This document shows, in pieces, positions 22,237-33,766 of a DNA stretch of 64,000 bases; within the stretch, counting starts at the first letter, position 1; each line of letters opens with the position of its first letter. The notes beneath the pieces are model-generated. The model saw only the letters and a list, made by a program, of their open reading frames with translations. It made no database searches and had not been told where the DNA came from. The stretch covers positions 5,890,001 to 5,954,000 of the forward strand of contig JAEVHH010000003.1 in the NCBI GenBank assembly GCA_017607445.1, written 5' to 3'. The stretch is from Histoplasma ohiense (lineage: Eukaryota; Ascomycota; Eurotiomycetes; Onygenales; Ajellomycetaceae). A program made the translations under genes and the position numbers.

Positions 22237-24786
22237 CTAATTTTCACCACGACTCCTCCTCCGCATGGAAGACCTGGTATGAAGTTCGAACGACTCACCC
22301 CTCTCCAGTTCATCCTCGATCGCAGAATCTGAAGATTTAAATATCCCACCGCCCTCTCCAGACGATGGCGTAACCGTTACATCACTGTCTCCATAGCCGT
22401 GCGCTCCGCCCACACTCTCCATGGTGAATGGGCTGGCAGTAGGCGCATCGAGCGCGACAAGCTCGTCCTGTGTGAACCAGTGTGGAAGCAAAAATGTCCG
22501 AACAGGGATGAGAATGAGGATGAACACGGGGAACCCAATGGCCGCGATCGTTTGCGTTATGGCGAAGGTTGCGCCAAACCCGACAAGCTCAATGCCCACA
22601 AATGCCCAGATGGCCAATTTCCGCTCGATGCGTTTCAGCGGATCGGACGCCGGCGTTAATTTCTTGTCTTGGGCTAGGAATTTTATCTTCTGCGTCATGC
22701 CATTGCTCAGGAGGGCTTGGACGCCCATGACGAAGAAGAGGCCTGCCATTACTCCCTGCGGGATGAGGTGAAGGACGGTAAGGAGCGGGCCGCTCATAGT
22801 ACCTAGCGTGAGCAGACCTTGGGCTAGGTTGCTGAATCGTTGCTCAACGACGTGATCTATGACGCGAACCGATTTACCCTTATTCGTTTCGTCTTCGTCG
22901 GCGACCTGGCGGGTAACGCACAGTGCAGCGGTATGGAAAGGCGCCTGTGGGATCAAGCCGTTGGGGAACGGGATGCCAAGGATTCCGGCCACGCCTGTCG
23001 TTAAACCGAGAAGGAATAGATCCCAGTGAAACCCAGCAGGTTTTCGGAGCGGAAACTCCGTCCCCTGGGCTATCAAGGATGAGACTATCTTATCGATTAG
23101 TATTATCTGTAAATGAGAAAATAGCAGTTGAGAAGGAAAGAGGAACACAAAGAAAAGTATTGTTAAAACCATTATGATCAAAGTAAAATAGAATTGTCAA
23201 CAGTACGGCGAATGGTACCGCCAGGAAGATGTCCCGGACGTCCATATCCCAGAAATTAACAAGCCAGCTGCGGTCGAGAGTCGGGAAAAAAGCTTTGCTG
23301 GTGGGCAGCGTTTCAACAGGCACGTTTTTCATGCGGCCAATGTGGACAAATCCCGTGAAAAACACAATAGTAAGTGGAGTGCCGTAGTCCTCGATGAATT
23401 TTCGGATGTAACGCTGGAAAAGGTTGCTTTCCCCGACCGCACCACAGATATAGGCGCACATGAGCACAAGAAGGGACACCATGATAGAAAGGTAGGCAGA
23501 GGCTTCGCCAGATTTACCCCATTGGCGTGTGAGGACCTGAATTCCCTTTTGTAGGTAGATAAAGGCTACGTAGAATCCGAAAATGTCGCAGGAGAAACGG
23601 GTGACATATGTCAGCGCGTTACAGGAGTTGGTAATGGCGAGGATCCAATGCATGAGCATCGCCCATCTGGAACCACGTTAACATATGAATCTAGGGACGG
23701 CGCCAGATTCCGTGTAATTTACGGGTCGTGCAGGCCTCACTCACATCCCAATCCAGCACATGAAACCCAAGTAGTTGACGCCTGTCGGGGACATGATATC
23801 GTAAACTGTATAGTTAAAAACAGTAATTGGGCCTATGACCAGGTGAGTTAGCATAACCTGGGAACCCCTTACTCCGCTCACAATGGTGTATCGGAATGAA
23901 CACAATACTTTACTAACCTGTTACTCCAACGATAACTAAAGGCTGGCCCGCAAGTAAAGAGAAAACCACAGCGCCTAACACCGAGGCTAACAATACCTCG
24001 TTGACTCCGTAGCTCATGTTTGTTTTTTCAAACATGTCCAAGGAAAATGCAAGAGCGGGCAAGATGCTGCAGGTACAGTAAGTATTTCCATCGTTATGAA
24101 CGACTTGTATGCATGTTCTTTATAGGCTCTGCATTCTACTCATCTGGTTGTTCTCGCCAGGCCGCTCATTGAGCATACTCACGGGGGGAAAAAAAAAAAA
24201 GGTGCAACGCTTTGGCATTGGAGGGAGGGGCACAGCAGGGTTGCAGGGTTCGAGGGAACAAATTAATAAGAGAGGAAATATGTAAAACAATCAAGAGGAA
24301 AAAAAAAAAAAAAAAAATTGAAAGAAAGAATATATTCTCTGGGTCATACTTGGCAAAATACATATATATCGTCGCTGGAACGACGCGATAATCCCATGCC
24401 TCTTTCCAGTCACTAGCATAGTACGGCACCCTCCTCTTGATATCGTCTATCATGCCCTGGAAAAAGTGAATATGCCACCACTTATCTCCGGAGCTTGAAG
24501 TGCTCCTGATCCCCGTCGAACCCGAAGAATCTGCGCGTGTCAGATTCTGCGAATTACGGGTGCGCTCCGCCTCCTCTGCAGCTGCAGGCGCTGTGCTTCT
24601 CATTGAAGAACGGCGGGGATGCCCTCGCGAGGAATGGAGAGATGAGATGCTAGGGCTTTTCCACGTCTTTTTCTGTTGGGTGCGCGATGGCGAGAGATGA
24701 GATGAGGAAGAAGAGTGGAAGTTGGGCCCAGTGGGCAAGCTGAAGCTTCCGGGCGACGAGTGCGGTTGCTGTTGTGGCGAACTCAT
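22237..24786 (-). CDS. BOR1: Bor1-type borate/anion exchanger (HCO3-transporter family)
   Basis: Bor1 exports borate across the plasma membrane and is the fungal relative of SLC4 anion exchangers. The five-exon model is 24786-24350, 24066-23918, 23832-23745, 23666-23170 and 23084-22237. All phases agree, giving 672 residues. A Ser-rich N-terminal tail (about 110 residues) precedes GMIDDIKRRVPYYASDWKEA. Family blocks follow in order: YFANILPALAFSLDMF, QPLVIVGVTGPITVFNYT, NYLGFMCWIGIWAM, FYFDHNVSSLIAQGTEFPL, GIPFPNGLIPQAPFHT and GVQALLSNGMTQ. These are membrane segments typical of the family. The last intron was placed with its acceptor at 23085 because this yields DHNVSSLIAQ. The longer open frame ahead of it is intronic. 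The cytoplasmic C-tail is acidic then basic. Intron 1 (24349-24067) contains an A17 tract. Confidence 0.9.
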
Positions 24787-25742
24787 GCTGATTGACGGTG
24801 GGGAGAGGAGAGGATAGGATAGATAGGAGGAATGAAAATACTAATGCGTTCTCTATATCGTCCCACGAGATCTATTGTTAAATTAGTGAATGAGGTCGAA
24901 TATATCATCATCGAATCCAGAATTGCTTTCTCTGTCCAGCAATCAATTGTTGGATTACTAGATAGATGATGAGATGTTGAGACTAAATATTAATTTTCTT
25001 GACCAGAGCTGATTATTAACCACCAGCCAATCTGACCAGCAAGCTACACCGCCAAAGCTGGGATCCCAGAGCACAAGGTTTACTGCGGAAACAACGTCGG
25101 ACACCAGCTGGACCAGGGAGGGTCCTTGTCATTGGCTGCAAGTTACGGATTCTACACTCGGGTCAAATAATGAGGAGACAGAACGGCTTCATTGCCCTAC
25201 CACACTGTTCCATCTCAGCGCATCAGATCAACATTTGTATGTACATGTAAAGTACTGTACATACACTGCCCTGGTGTGCAAGGCAGGCGAGGAATCAATA
25301 ATACTAATATATATACAAGATTACCGCACATGTACTAGTATGTACAGTGATTGACACCATGTATCAGTAAAAAGGTAGCTAAACCTATGCAAAATGTCAA
25401 TTATTAGTCCACAAAATATTAGTTTGAAAAACAGAAAGCGAAGCTCCTAGTTATTTTGATATATAAAATACGCCTCTTAAGCTTCTCCTTGCGTCCAAAT
25501 ATTCCCTTTTCTTATTTTTAATTTTACTTCTCTCCTTCCCTGCTGTCAGTCCACATAGCACATATTACCTGCCTGTATTTCTGAATTGGGGGGTAACTAA
25601 GAACAATTTTCGGTCAAAGGAAGCCTATAAAAACCGTTAATTAGGACTCAGGCGAGTAAGTTAGCATTCTCTTTTCCTTGGTGTCAGTAGCAGTAAAGTG
25701 TGTTGATAAAATATTTCTGGTTCGGTTTGATGGAGGATAAAT
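24787..25742. other. Intergenic region: Bor1 promoter and BBP 3' flank
   Basis: About 0.95 kb of AT-rich DNA, including GTACATGTA-type palindromic runs at 25239-25265 and 25327-25348. No ORF looks real. Confidence 0.55.
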
Positions 25743-28269
25743 TTAGGCTGGAGGGGGAGGAGGTGGCAAGTCACTCGGAGGCTATCAATGCAAGTTAAGT
25801 CAGTAATTTTCTAATTAAATATTCAAAACACAGAAACTGGATAACTCACAGGTGGTGGAGGTCCATCAGCTGGAGGGGGTGGGGGTGGACTTCCGGCACC
25901 ATACCCAGGGAACATGGCTCCCATCCCTGGAGGAGGTGGAGGTGGCACTGCATTGAGACCGGGAGGGGCCCCCATATTCTGATGGGGCGGGAAGGCTGAA
26001 TAACCAGGGTACCCGTAGCCTGCATGTCCTGTCGAAGCTGCTGGAACAGGGGGTGGCACTGGAGCCGGTGCGTGGTGATGTTGCTGCTGCTGTTGCTGCC
26101 AGGGAGGTGGCCCGCCCGACGCGGTGTGTCCATCAGGTCCACCGGCTCCGCTATACCCACTGCTGCCGTGAGATCCATATCCATAGCCATTTCCCCCTCG
26201 ACTTTCTCGGCCACCACGGTCGCCACCATGATCACCACGATCGTTACGGGCTGCCCAGGGGGGCGGTGCTCCTTGCTCGCGAGGATAATCATCACGAGGT
26301 GGCCGGTCCTCCCTTGGTCGTTGCCAAGGGGCAGGTCCACCGGTCGGACCCCGCTCCCATGGTTTCAATGGACGATCGCCTGCAGGATAATTGTCATTTT
26401 GTTCATAGCTCCCACGACCAGCCTCGATGCGACGCTGAGGTTTGCTATCATCGCTTGGCGGTGCGCCTCCAAGTTCTTGCATGAGTTGCTATAAATCATC
26501 ATGTTAGTAGTGTTTTCTGACGAAGTATCAGGGTGGTGGAAACTTACCTCCATCTCACGGTCAACAGCATCGCCGCCACCACGACGCACGGGAGGACCAT
26601 GATTGCGCCAATCAGTTCCTCTCTGGCGATCCGGACAATCCTTGGCCATGTGTCCGGCATTTCCGCAAACGCGACAAATAATGCTAGCGGTGAAGTTACG
26701 TTGCTCGGGACAATCGTATTTACGATGACCAATTTGACCGCCTAGTTATATATCATTAGCCGTGTGTTGCCATTTATTCCTAGGGAGGTAGGGTTAAAAA
26801 CTCACAGTTTTGGCAAGCTTGGTTTTCGTCATCTCTGAGCGTTCCGTTAAGGGCCGCCAGCTCCCGCAACTGGTTTCGTTTGAGCTCATTTTGGCCTTCG
26901 GGAATCGATGCAGCCTATTTTCAATCTGTAAGGAAAACTTATATGACAATACAACTAAAATGGGAGAGGAAAAGAATCAATCGATCAGACGGGAGATAAC
27001 ACGTACAGTTTCGATAACATTGTGAATCAACTTCTTCGCTTTGTTAACCTTTTCTTCGGTATCTGCCATGATTAGACAGTGAAGATCTTCTTCCTGGTTA
27101 CTAGTGTGAGCCGCGTCAGATCGACCTTTGCCCTCTTTGACGGAGCCTTTGCCCCGAATGGCAATTTTTGCACCAGACTCTGTTTCCATTTTCTTGAGGG
27201 TGTTGCCACGAGGTCCGATAAGTAAGCCAACTTTGACAAGAGGGAGTGGTAGCCTATGTGTTAGTCTTTGAAGATTTCATAAATATAGGAAGTCATGGTG
27301 AATAGTGCATTAGTAAGTAGGAGGTTAGTGGCAAAAACAAAGGAAATATTCAAGATAAAGTAAAAAAGAAAAAGAAAAAAGAGAAGAAAAGAAATAGGAA
27401 ACAGAGAAAAGAAACGACTCGAGGGCTCGCTCGAGTTCATTTTTTGAGAATAAAGAAAGATCAGGAAATAGATTGTTAAGGACACGAAGGTTAGGAGTTA
27501 GAGGGTTAGTTATCATACTGAAGTTAATCTCTGGATAGTCGTTCACGGGCACATAGACTTTCTCCTGTGTTTTAGTCGGACGTCTGTAGTCCGATGGAGG
27601 ATGATAGTTGGGGATGACCTTCACGGCCTTCTCTATAAGCTTATGGCGTTCGTCTTCCAGGCGTTTCCGGTAGCGGTACTCCCTGGTATTCACACGCCTA
27701 CCGAAGTTATCGTATTGCGGAGCGGGAGAAGGGGACCTATACAACGGTTTTAAAAGAATCTGTTAGGAAATTGCTTTTTCGGCCTAGTCCTAAGAACAGG
27801 GGAACATGGTAATTTTTTTACGCACCTGTCTCCGTCCGCGGGGACAACGTCATTAATTCTAAGTTTCTGGCTGATTTCCTCGATGCGGAGGTGAAGAGTA
27901 TATGCCTCAAGCTGCTCATTCGTCATGTTCGCCATGATCAAGGTTGGCAGGCCCATGAGGCCAGCGGCTTTGTTTTCCTCTGCATCTCCCCATCGGTTGC
28001 GCTTCTTGCGCTTCTTAACCCCGTCAACAGGGGGTTCAGCTGTTAAAGGAACAAAAGAGTTAGATTCTGTGCATATGGTATATATAACATATATTGAAGG
28101 GTGTGCTGAACTTACCTCGGACAGGACTCCGTCCACGTTTGAATCCAGCATCTGGGGTTGACACTGAAGCGGAGTCCTCGCTTTTGTTGTCTTCATCACT
28201 GCCAAACCTGCGGCGACTGCCAAGCGGGATGTTGTTAGATCCTGTGATTCCTTGGTTACGCCACGACAT
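25743..28269 (-). CDS. MSL5: Branchpoint-bridging protein (BBP/SF1)
   Basis: This splicing factor binds the intron branch site UACUAAC and bridges it to the U1 complex and U2AF. The eight-exon model is 28269-28116, 28039-27826, 27736-27519, 27230-27007, 26914-26806, 26741-26548, 26488-25850 and 25781-25743. It is in continuous frame, 596 residues. The helix-hairpin domain of SF1 begins at RKKRNRWGD (W is the U2AF-contact tryptophan) and runs through QLEAYTLHLRIEEISQKL. The KH-QUA2 domain contains IGLLIGPRGNTLKKME (about 196-211) and DLHCLIMADTEEKV. Two CCHC zinc knuckles are complete, CQNCGQIGHRKYDC (about 303-316) and CRVCGNAGHMAKDC (about 328-341). The C-terminus is Gly/Pro-rich with a Q-H run and PPPPPPG blocks for WW/SH3-type partners. 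The last exon is only 39 bases and ends PPSDLPPPPPPA. The intron at 27518-27231 is the longest. Confidence 0.97.
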
Positions 28270-29339
28270 GATTCTTTGTGCAAGACTGATGATATCGAGT
28301 TAATCAGGTCAGTTAGCTGAATGAGTTCAGTTGTAAGATGGATGTCAGATGGAAGTGGCAAAACGCGAAAATAGCAGACTAATTTTATATCACGTGATAA
28401 TCTGCAACTGCAGAATTTGGAAAAGAACGCCTCGCCCAAGGAAAAAGGCACTGATAATCCCTAGAGAGGTAGGTACCACACGAGAAAGGAAGCTTCCACA
28501 AACCAATACAGGAATTCTTTTCAGTCACATTTAAACTGAAACCTAAATAAAATAGCATTAGCCGGAAATATCCACACCATATGCCCAGAGGTTCAAATCT
28601 TCGTGTAAAAATCTCGAATTTCTTTTAAGTTTCTTTTTCGTAGCAGGGGTTCGGATCCAGATAATCGCGGTTTTGTTTCCAGGAAGGTATAGAAGAAAGT
28701 ATTAGTAGGTTGAGCAGGTGAAAAGTAAATATAAATTTCAAACAACCATACAAAAATATATAATTTTATCCCGTTTCAAATACGTACATTGTAAAGAGGA
28801 AAAAAAAAAAAAAAAGAGTAAATACAAAACATATGCAATAAACCGAGGAAGGGGGAGGCGGGGCTGTTTTCCACTTCCTCTTCTCGAAATACATAAACAG
28901 GAAGAATAAAGGCACGCGAGCAAATAACAAAGGATAAAAAGCGCTTTTCGCGTGCACATATTTGTCGTATGAACACATTGAGGCCGGGTTTTAACCGTGT
29001 TGGTGTGTTCCCGTCCGTTTGAAAGACGGAGTAAATACAACGATTGTGGGGGGTTATTGAATTTTCACAAATTGCGCAGAGAGCTGGTTGAGAGTAGGTT
29101 TGAAGTGTGAGAAGGAGGGAGATAAGGATGGATGGGTGTATGTATGTATGTATGTATAACTATAGACATGAGAAGTGCCGACTCTCTGGATCTCTTATTC
29201 CTTTCGGAAAAGAGTGTTCAGGGAAATGGCCAAGAGCAAGCGAATGTGCAGGTAAGGAATCAGCGCGAGCTGTACACACAAAAAAAGCGCAAGGAGTTAC
29301 AAAGAAGAAAAAAAAGGGTGAGGGAGGGAGAGAAAGCTG
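28270..29339. other. Intergenic region: BBP promoter and ferric reductase 3' flank
   Basis: About 1.07 kb. It holds an A15-class tract near 28800-28815 and a TGTA repeat at about 29138-29156. No coding or RNA gene is recognised. GGTTCAAATC-like strings near 28591 lack a tRNA fold. Confidence 0.55.
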
Positions 29340-31345
29340 CTACCACGAGAAACTTTCCTCCAAGAAATCAATATGGCTTCCGGATTGCCTCGTACGGCAT
29401 ACTCGTCGGACATCATCGCTCAAGCTACCCGTGCCGCACACAAGTACACCCATAGCCCCTACTTGGTTTTCTATTTCGGCATCGACAAGTGTTGGAATAT
29501 TCGGTTTGCCAGGGAACATCTGCACGGTTGAGCTGGGGCTGTGAATCTCGCGTGTGTTGCGTGGTCGAGTGATGAAAAGCAAGATTCGAAGAACATCGCG
29601 GCGCCCTTCCATAGACAAGATGCTGTTCATCCATGGGCGGATCCATTCAAGGTGCTCTGGTGATTGGATGATCCACACTAAGGTAACCCTTCGAGCAGAA
29701 ACTGTGCCCGCTGCATAGCCTCCAACAAGATAACGGACAAAGGACACATGGTGTGTGATGCCAACACCAGCCGCGAACAACATAACCGTCCCGTACGAGT
29801 CTAGGGAGTGGTCAACTCCATAGGGGCCCTCCACCATTGCCTTGAGTGAGATACGACCGTCCCTGGTTGAGCTGGCCTTTTCGAATAAAGAGTTTGTGAA
29901 TCCAGTTCTTCGACGGATAACCAAAGAGATGCTTGTCTTCTGTGCACTGAGAACATCCTGGCGAGACCTGACAAGGCCCTTCTCGTCGGTAAGATCATCT
30001 ACTGCCTCGCTCCACGCAGCAGTGAAAGGATGAGACATCCAGAAACCAACAGATGGCACGTAGAGATAAAGGTGCTGCCCGGGCTTGAATTTCCATGGCC
30101 GTACGAGTTTCAATGTGATGCGGAGTGCCTCTCCAGGTAGAACTTCAACATCAGCCGTTGTGCTTGTTTTCTTACCGATGTTCCGGTACAGGAGGAGAGC
30201 AAGACGGGTGAAACGCTGCAACATGTTAACGAGATGAACATTTAGGAGACATATGAGAAACGGATGTCAACATGACAGTCCAACTTACTTCGGCTACCCA
30301 GAGGGCGATGGCTGCATAGAGATATTTCCGCGCAGCTTTTGACTTCAAGTGCACACACAAAAAGCCCAAAGCTGCGGCCACAAATAGGATGTGGAGATGC
30401 AGGAAGGTCTCATAGAACGCATGTCGAATCGCAGAAGGTGAGTGCAGTGCTAGTAGCAGGAAAGCAACCATGGCCTAGTTATTGTTAGATTTTATGCTGT
30501 ATTTCCTTAGGTACAATATCTATTCCATTATACTCACAATTAGACCAGTCATGATGAATTGGCCTTTGAAAGATTCTGTAACAGCGTCCCAGCCCTCTAT
30601 TGCAACTGTTAGTGGCAAGTTATGGTACGTTGTTAAGGAGCTGAGGGGACCAACTTGTATGAACTTTGTTTATCATCCACGCAATGACGTGGGTCAGAGC
30701 CTCCAAAACCACGATCCGCGCAAACCAACGGTGTAGAAGATTCCATGTATCGAAAGAGACGTTGAGCAGTTTGATGAAAGGGTTATTTCTTCCCCCCATG
30801 ACAACGAGTGGAATCAAATTAACCACGGCCAGGGTGCCCGAACGGTTTCTGATGACACCAAGAACAGTCGTTTCGGCTGATGAATATGGGATGTCGATAG
30901 AGCAGAGGGTTGCGTTCATAGCAATGATCCCCAAAAGGAGGAAAGTTTGGAATCGGGTAGGAAGAGTTCCAACGTTGACGGCAGCAGAAAGACGGAATTC
31001 TCGGTTATGTCGTGTTCGAAATAGAGGAGCATAGACGACAGATTTCTTCAGCCAGGCCCAGTAAGGATCTGCTGATACGAAATACCGTTGCGAGTCATTG
31101 GTGAGGGTCGTGAGCCGACGTATATGGTTCGAAAATCGAATGGCATTGTGCCAGATTAGGAAGAACGCGAGAATGCATCCCCCAACTAAGAGGCATAGAC
31201 GCCCAAGCCTGTCATCGAGGAGCTCAGAGGCAGAAGGGCCATCGCCATGTGTGTCCTTTCCACCGCCCGTTCCACCGCCTGTTCTTTTCTCATGCGCTGC
31301 AGCGACTGTGCCAAAAACCGATAGAAGGATATGTGCAGATTTCAT
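29340..31345 (-). CDS. Ferric/cupric reductase (FRE family, flavocytochrome b)
   Basis: This membrane enzyme passes electrons from NADPH through FAD and heme to ferric or cupric ions outside, for high-affinity uptake. The four-exon model is 31345-30655, 30596-30538, 30474-30289 and 30215-29340, 603 residues. It begins with a signal peptide (MKSAHILLSVFGTVAAA). A Gly-rich linker follows, then several membrane segments with the paired heme histidines LLHRWFARIVVLEALTH and LHLHILFVAAALGFLCVH. The FAD domain shows PGQHLYLYVPSVGFWMSHPF. The NADPH domain shows VEGPYG, FAAGVGITHH and VCGTGSLSDDVRR. The start ATG at 31345 was chosen over an open extension that begins at a non-ATG codon. For intron 1 the acceptor at 30597 is preferred because a CTAAC branch lies about 12 bases before it. 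The AG at 30606 would also keep frame and add three residues. Confidence 0.9.
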
Positions 31346-32274
31346 TATGGATTTTTTGTTTTTCGTGAGCTCCCTCGAGAACCTCGCGAAAGAATGTTGA
31401 AGTGAAGGAGAGAAACAAACCAGGCCAAGCTGGTTTTTTGGGTTCAATGCTTGTAGACCAGCCACAGAGCGATACCCAAAAAAAGAAGAAAAGAAAAGAA
31501 AAGAAAAAAAGCGCCGAGAGAATGGACAAAGATGGAACGATTGATATATATTTAAAGGAGTGTTTCAAACGAATGATTATGTGGCATGGAGACGTATATC
31601 AGGGAATCATAGACAAGACGGCGTGTTTTGGGAAGAGAGGGATGCAGCTGTAAGAAGGCCGCCAGGAGGCAGAGGGTTGGGAGGCTGCAAGGGGCTTGGG
31701 TTAGGGGCAGTAAGTGTGCAACTATGGATGGAACAGTTCCACCAGATCTTCGCACCTGTCGATCGGAGAGAAACTGAACGCCTCGTCACCCTGTGGCGTC
31801 GGGCACCTTATGATTAGCAAGGAATTGAATCGGACTGCTTAAACAAGGTGGCAAAAATAACGATAATATGAGTGCCGTTAGGGAGGGCGGAATGATCTGC
31901 CCCGGGCAACGGGCAGATGGATGTGTCTTGTTTAGATTCCCAGGAACTTGGGTGTCCGTGTGTTTTTTGTTTTCTAGTTAGAATGCCTCAGGCCACGGAC
32001 GGGATGGAATGCGGAGGGAGGAGACGCAGAGCTTGTTTTATCCTGAGCCAGCAGAAACAGGAACTGTGGTCCCGCTGAAACAACCAGCGAAGCGGGATCC
32101 TTGTGTGTCTGGAGAGAATGACGGGGACAGCGATGGCTGTGGGACAGAGGGGCCAGATAATCGGGGCGAGACTGCAAGAGAAGGAAGAAACTAAAGATCG
32201 AATCCCAATAATGAATGGCTATTCCTGGAATGCAGTCGCACAAGAGGAGAAATTGAGGTGGAAGCGGAGCGGTG

Positions 32275-32276
<2 letters not shown>

Positions 32277-32312
<36 letters not shown>
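32277..32312. repeat. CA then GA microsatellite
   Basis: A short CACA run passes directly into about 11 GA units, roughly 0.95 kb upstream of the ferric reductase start. Confidence 0.85.
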
Positions 32313-32316
<4 letters not shown>

Positions 32317-32535
32317 AAGAGAAAGAGAGAGCTATGAAAAGCGCCAGCACAACCGAGAAGACGTGCTGTGCTGTGTTGCTGGCTGCGTGGAGAAGGATCC
32401 ATCATCCAATTTGGAAAAACCTTGGAGCCTGCCATCTTCGAGGGGCGAGGGGGTTGAAGCCTGTTGTCGACAGAGCCTCGAACCCGCCCGGATCGCGGCC
32501 TGCCGAGAGGCTTGCGCTTGCGGATAGCCCGATAC

Positions 32536-32583
32536 GCAGTACGCCAGCAGTACGCCGGCAGTACAGCCAGCAGTACAGCCAGC
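32536..32583. repeat. Short tandem repeat of 11-12 bases (CAGTACGCCAG / CAGTACAGCCAG)
   Basis: Four adjacent imperfect copies: two of CAGTACGCC(A/G)G and two of CAGTACAGCCAG. They lie in the far upstream region of the ferric reductase. Confidence 0.7.
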
Positions 32584-33207
32584 CATTCGTACAGCACAGA
32601 CTCCACCTTCTTTTGTTCGCCCGTTCGTGGTCAGACCTTCTCACCTCGTAAATTATTCGTAAATTATTCGTAAATGAGCCGTATTCTAGCTCTTTCTCTT
32701 GCGCAACTCCCCGCAGGCTGGATCCTCAAGGGACAAGCTTGTCCATCCCTGGTGGTTCCTCGCAAATATAATGCTGTCACCCTTTCTGATCTCAGTTGAG
32801 GAACCGAGGATCTCACTTTTGACCAGTGCTAATCGTCAGAGTCGACTGCTCTGGCAAAGGAAGACATGTGAAGAATACAGCGTACGCAGCGAACAACGTC
32901 CTTGGTGGCAAACTAACGCCCCAGCGCTTAGAGCCATTACTTAGTGCCTGCTAGTTCATGACCTGGGGCGAGCCGGCGTGCATCAGAAACGAATGAGCAG
33001 TCAGAAATGGAACGTTGTGTCGAAAAGCTTTGCCCGTGGAACTGTTTCGGCTCCAGCTGCAAGGGCGTTGCTTCCGCGATTTGTTCCTGGAAACAGCCCC
33101 TGAAACAAGCTATTATTTTCCTTCTTTTTTTTCTTTTTTTTCCGGGTTCCGTGGTACCACCTGGGTGTAGCCACAGAACCAATTCCCAACATCTTTGATC
33201 GTCCCGG

Positions 33208-33216
33208 ATCAGATAA
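33208..33216 (+). promoter_or_regulatory. Sequence match to the Sre/SreA iron GATA-factor site
   Basis: The bases read G-ATCAGATAA, matching the (G/A)ATC(T/A)GATAA site described for the iron-responsive GATA repressor of Histoplasma and relatives. It is 1.86 kb upstream of the ferric reductase start, with no other gene between. A match of this degeneracy is expected about once per 130 kb on both strands, so it may be chance. Confidence 0.3.
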
Positions 33217-33427
33217 ACCCAATTCTGATGTCCATACATCTGTAGTGAGCAAAATCGTTGACAACTCTAAAATGCATGCCCGCTACACAGGATTACCGAT
33301 ACCCTGAGCGATTATCACCCTCCAACCCCGAGCGAGCGGTGACTAGTAAGTAATGTACTGTACATGTACATACATACATGTACATGTAAGCTTAAACAAG
33401 GCAGTTTTTGCCGGTTGGAATCTCAAG

Positions 33428-33766
33428 CTAAAACCCAGGAAACTTGCTGGAGAAAATTGCATCATGATACCATGTGGGCACGGTCCGGTATCCATGGAGG
33501 GCTATCCAGCCAATCGCATCAAGGTCGGCCATCATTGAATAATATTGAATAATGGCCTTCAAAACACGTAGCACGTATGTGATGTCCATTCCCGCCTGAC
33601 TTAAAACATTTGACACATCCGCCCACCACTCCACCCCAAGCCACACAGGACGACTTCCCTCACTATCGTCGACAGCGCAATGCGATGCGGGCTTCACGGG
33701 CTTTTCCTCCGCGCATCCAATGACATCAGGCAGGAGGGGCACTTGTGCATCAGCAATTAATATCAT
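33428..33766 (-). CDS. Short ORF of unknown function
   Basis: From ATG at 33766 it codes for 112 residues. The frame stays open upstream to about 33836 without an ATG. The composition is balanced and not low-complexity (VLSQAGMDITYVLRVLKAII, DAIGWIALHGYRTVPTWYHD), unlike the neighbouring noise. I recognise no family and see no partner exons with confidence. It may be a surviving exon of a decayed gene. Confidence 0.25.
   Translation of the reverse strand: MILIADAQVPLLPDVIGCAEEKPVKPASHCAVDDSEGSRPVWLGVEWWADVSNVLSQAGMDITYVLRVLKAIIQYYSMMADLDAIGWIALHGYRTVPTWYHDAIFSSKFPGF

Noticed and set aside
23085..23169. Hydrophobic N-terminal extension of the Bor1 last exon
   Set aside because: It is intronic. 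Joining 23170 to 23084 gives the conserved DHNVSSLIAQ.
27261..27485. Hydrophobic ORF inside the BBP gene
   Set aside because: It lies mostly in the 288-base intron. Splicing 27519 to 27230 restores the KH domain.
28590..28660. GGTTCAAATC and GGTTCGGATCC strings resembling tRNA B boxes
   Set aside because: No A box at the right spacing and no cloverleaf or acceptor stem can be drawn.
32470..32510. Minus-strand GGGTTCGAGGC resembling a tRNA T loop
   Set aside because: The T stem does not pair and no tRNA body is present.
31974..32673. Several overlapping 60-210 codon ORFs on both strands
   Set aside because: They overlap microsatellites and CAGTAC repeats, and the composition follows the repeats rather than a protein.
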